Below are positions 6,225 to 6,949 of a DNA stretch of 6,949 nt, in pieces (position 1 is the stretch's first letter; each line of letters begins with the position of its first letter). The DNA comes from an uncultured Collinsella sp. (GTDB lineage: Bacteria > Actinomycetota > Coriobacteriia > Coriobacteriales > Coriobacteriaceae). The notes beneath the pieces were generated by a model. That model searched no databases. It was not told where the DNA came from and saw only the letters and a program-made list of their open reading frames with translations. Made by a program: the position numbers and the translations under genes. The stretch is from contig CABUWA010000098.1 of assembly GCA_902495085.1 (NCBI GenBank), positions 1 to 6,949 of the forward strand, in the 5' to 3' direction.

Positions 6225-6305
6225 AAAATCCGATGCTTACAGAATGAGCGAACACAGCTGAGAGCCCCAATCCAAATGAGCTGCTTATGTGGTAGCATCG
6301 GGATT
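6225..6305. repeat. Inverted repeat between the divergent disA and mntP start regions
   Basis: CCGATGCT at 6230-6237 and AGCATCGG at 6294-6301 form a perfect 8-bp inverted pair, with similarity continuing on both sides. Minus strand from 6240 reads GTAAGCATCGGATT; plus strand from 6292 reads GTAGCATCGGGATT, so the arms differ by one inserted base at two places. The centres are about 64 bp apart. The plus-strand arm covers the proposed -10 region of mntP. The arms may be paired operator sites or two similar promoter -10 regions. Confidence 0.4.
6290..6298 (+). promoter_or_regulatory. Candidate extended -10 promoter of mntP
   Basis: TGGTAGCAT fits an extended -10 (TGn followed by TAnnAT). Initiation would fall near 6304-6306, just before the riboswitch aptamer at 6313, which is a sensible distance. 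No good -35 hexamer is visible 16-18 bp upstream, so this is a tentative call. Confidence 0.4.
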
Positions 6306-6312
6306 CGCATAA

Positions 6313-6410
6313 ATGAGGGAGTAGTCGCGTGATCGGGTTCGCCTCCGGTGGCGCGGCAAGTCAACACACTGGCCGATGCGGCCTGGCTTGCCTTAATGAA
6401 CGAGACTCGT
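6313..6410 (+). promoter_or_regulatory. yybP-ykoY Mn2+ riboswitch aptamer upstream of mntP
   Basis: The P1 helix is AUGAG (6313-6317) with CUCGU (6406-6410), one U.G pair. Directly inside it are the two conserved strands of the class: GGAGUAG (6318-6324) on the 5' side and ACGAGA (6400-6405) on the 3' side. P2 forms from 6327-6337 with 6344-6354, capped by UUCGCC. P3 forms from GGCAAGUCA (6355-6363) with UGGCUUGCC (6384-6392), with a GGCC/GGCC stem inside. The family binds Mn2+ between the two conserved strands and commonly controls mntP-type exporters, which is the downstream gene here. The CUCGU strand of P1 is shared with the terminator that follows, so Mn2+ binding should prevent termination and turn mntP on. 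Confidence 0.88.
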
Positions 6411-6447
6411 GGCTGTGCGCGCAACGCGTACGCCACGGGTCTTTTTT
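6404..6447 (+). terminator. Riboswitch expression-platform intrinsic terminator
   Basis: A 17-bp stem pairs 6404-6413 with 6432-6441 and, after a bulged U at 6414, 6415-6421 with 6425-6431, closing a CAA loop. Two pairs are wobbles (6407/6438, 6417/6429). Six T follow at once (6442-6447). The 5' strand uses 6406-6410, which is also the 3' strand of aptamer P1, so the two folds exclude each other. It ends transcription before mntP when Mn2+ is low. Confidence 0.88.
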
Positions 6448-6500
6448 GTTACTCCCCCAAGAGGTACACGCGGGCCCGCCCGCAGAGAGGGAGCCAGACT
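6448..6500 (+). promoter_or_regulatory. mntP leader after the terminator, with ribosome binding site
   Basis: This 53-nt stretch joins the terminator to the mntP ATG. The Shine-Dalgarno is GAGAGGGAG at 6485-6493, 7 nt before the ATG. Upstream, UACUCCC at 6450-6456 is complementary to GGGAGUA of the aptamer (6317-6323), and its CUCCC (6452-6456) is also complementary to GGGAG of the SD (6489-6493). A GC-rich self-complementary patch (6471-6478, CGGGCCCG) lies between. The SD call is good; a regulatory role for the CUCCC segment is inference. Confidence 0.55.
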
Positions 6501-6949
6501 ATGGGACTCGCAGAGCTCGTGTTGGTCGCCGTTGGCCTTTCGATGGACGCCTTTGCCGTTTCCATCTGCAAGGGCCTTGGCATGAAGAAGATCAACCTTA
6601 AAGTCGCCGTGGTGCTCGGCCTGTTCTTTGGCGGCTTTCAGGCCGGCATGCCCGTAATCGGATGGGCGCTCGGCAGTCAATTCATGGGCATCATCGGACC
6701 CATCGACCATTGGATCGCCTTTATCCTTTTGGCCTTCATCGGCGGCAAAATGCTATGGGAAGCCTTTACCGAAGACGAGGATGAAGGCGACGGCAAGGAT
6801 GCCGAAAAGATTGACCTAGGCGAGTATCTGATCCTCGCCATCGCCACCTCAATCGACGCCCTGGCCGTGGGCATCTCGTTCGCCGCGCTTTCGGTCGACA
6901 TCGTTCCCGCTGTATCGCTTATCGGCGTCACAACGTTTATCTTCTCCGT
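6501..6949 (+). CDS. mntP: Manganese efflux pump MntP (3' end outside window)
   Basis: 149 codons are visible from the ATG at 6501; MntP proteins are usually about 180-190 residues, so roughly 40 are missing beyond the window. It is an inner-membrane exporter that lowers cytosolic Mn2+. Hydrophobic segments are visible at about 3-23, 33-58, 68-88, 107-127 and 131 onward, separated by a short acidic loop (90-105, EDEDEGDGKDAE). The internal duplication typical of the family shows in the paired motifs LSMDAFAVSICKG (D16) and TSIDALAVGIS (D119); these intramembrane aspartates are expected to take part in Mn2+ transport. The start has a purine-rich SD, and the leader holds a Mn2+ riboswitch that independently supports the function. 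Divergent from disA, with 347 bp between starts. Confidence 0.95.
   Translation, partial: MGLAELVLVAVGLSMDAFAVSICKGLGMKKINLKVAVVLGLFFGGFQAGMPVIGWALGSQFMGIIGPIDHWIAFILLAFIGGKMLWEAFTEDEDEGDGKDAEKIDLGEYLILAIATSIDALAVGISFAALSVDIVPAVSLIGVTTFIFS

Noticed and set aside
6154..6240. A sigma-70 promoter for disA on the minus strand
   Set aside because: Several weak -10-like strings exist, but no -35/-10 pair with 16-18 bp spacing was convincing, so no promoter is annotated.
6146..6436. Minus-strand open frame of about 96 codons across the disA-mntP region
   Set aside because: It covers the promoter, riboswitch and terminator in antisense, shows no family motif, and overlaps the disA start in another frame.

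Overview
The window is GC-rich and gene-dense. It looks like a chromosome segment from a member of the Coriobacteriia (Actinomycetota), with Collinsella or a close relative my best guess. That rests on overall protein character, base composition and gene order; no marker here proves the genus. The core is a minus-strand cluster read from right to left: disA (6153-5086), ispD (5086-4358), ispF (4368-3874), cysS (3870-2404), rlmB (2217-1303) and rae1/yacP (1299-622). The same order (disA, ispD, ispF, ... cysS, ... rlmB, yacP/rae1) is known from Bacillus subtilis. Here yacL, gltX, cysE and mrnC, which lie among them in Bacillus, are absent.

The cluster joins c-di-AMP synthesis and DNA-integrity checking (DisA), two steps of the MEP isoprenoid pathway (IspD, IspF), cysteine charging (CysRS), 23S rRNA methylation (RlmB) and ribosome-associated mRNA cleavage (Rae1). 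disA-ispD-ispF-cysS are packed with 1-nt and 11-nt overlaps or a 3-nt gap, and rlmB-rae1 also have a 3-nt gap, so each pair is probably translationally coupled. The one real gap inside the cluster (2218-2403, between cysS and rlmB) holds a 102-bp nested palindrome and a second hairpin with a T-rich tail. It may divide the cluster into two transcription units.

Left edge (1-594, plus strand): the C-terminal part of a HipA-like kinase, cut by the window start. It converges on rae1 with only 27 bp between stop codons, and its more AT-rich codon use suggests an accessory gene.

Right edge (6154-6949): a 347-bp divergent intergenic region, then mntP (Mn2+ efflux pump), cut by the window end. The mntP leader contains a well-supported yybP-ykoY Mn2+ riboswitch (6313-6410). 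The 3' strand of its P1 helix is shared with the 5' strand of a strong intrinsic terminator (6404-6447), which is the layout of a Mn2+-on transcriptional switch. An inverted repeat lies between the two divergent start regions.

Most of the window is conserved housekeeping sequence. The least explained elements are the palindrome at 2296-2397, the CUCCC segment after the riboswitch terminator, and the inverted repeat upstream of disA and mntP.
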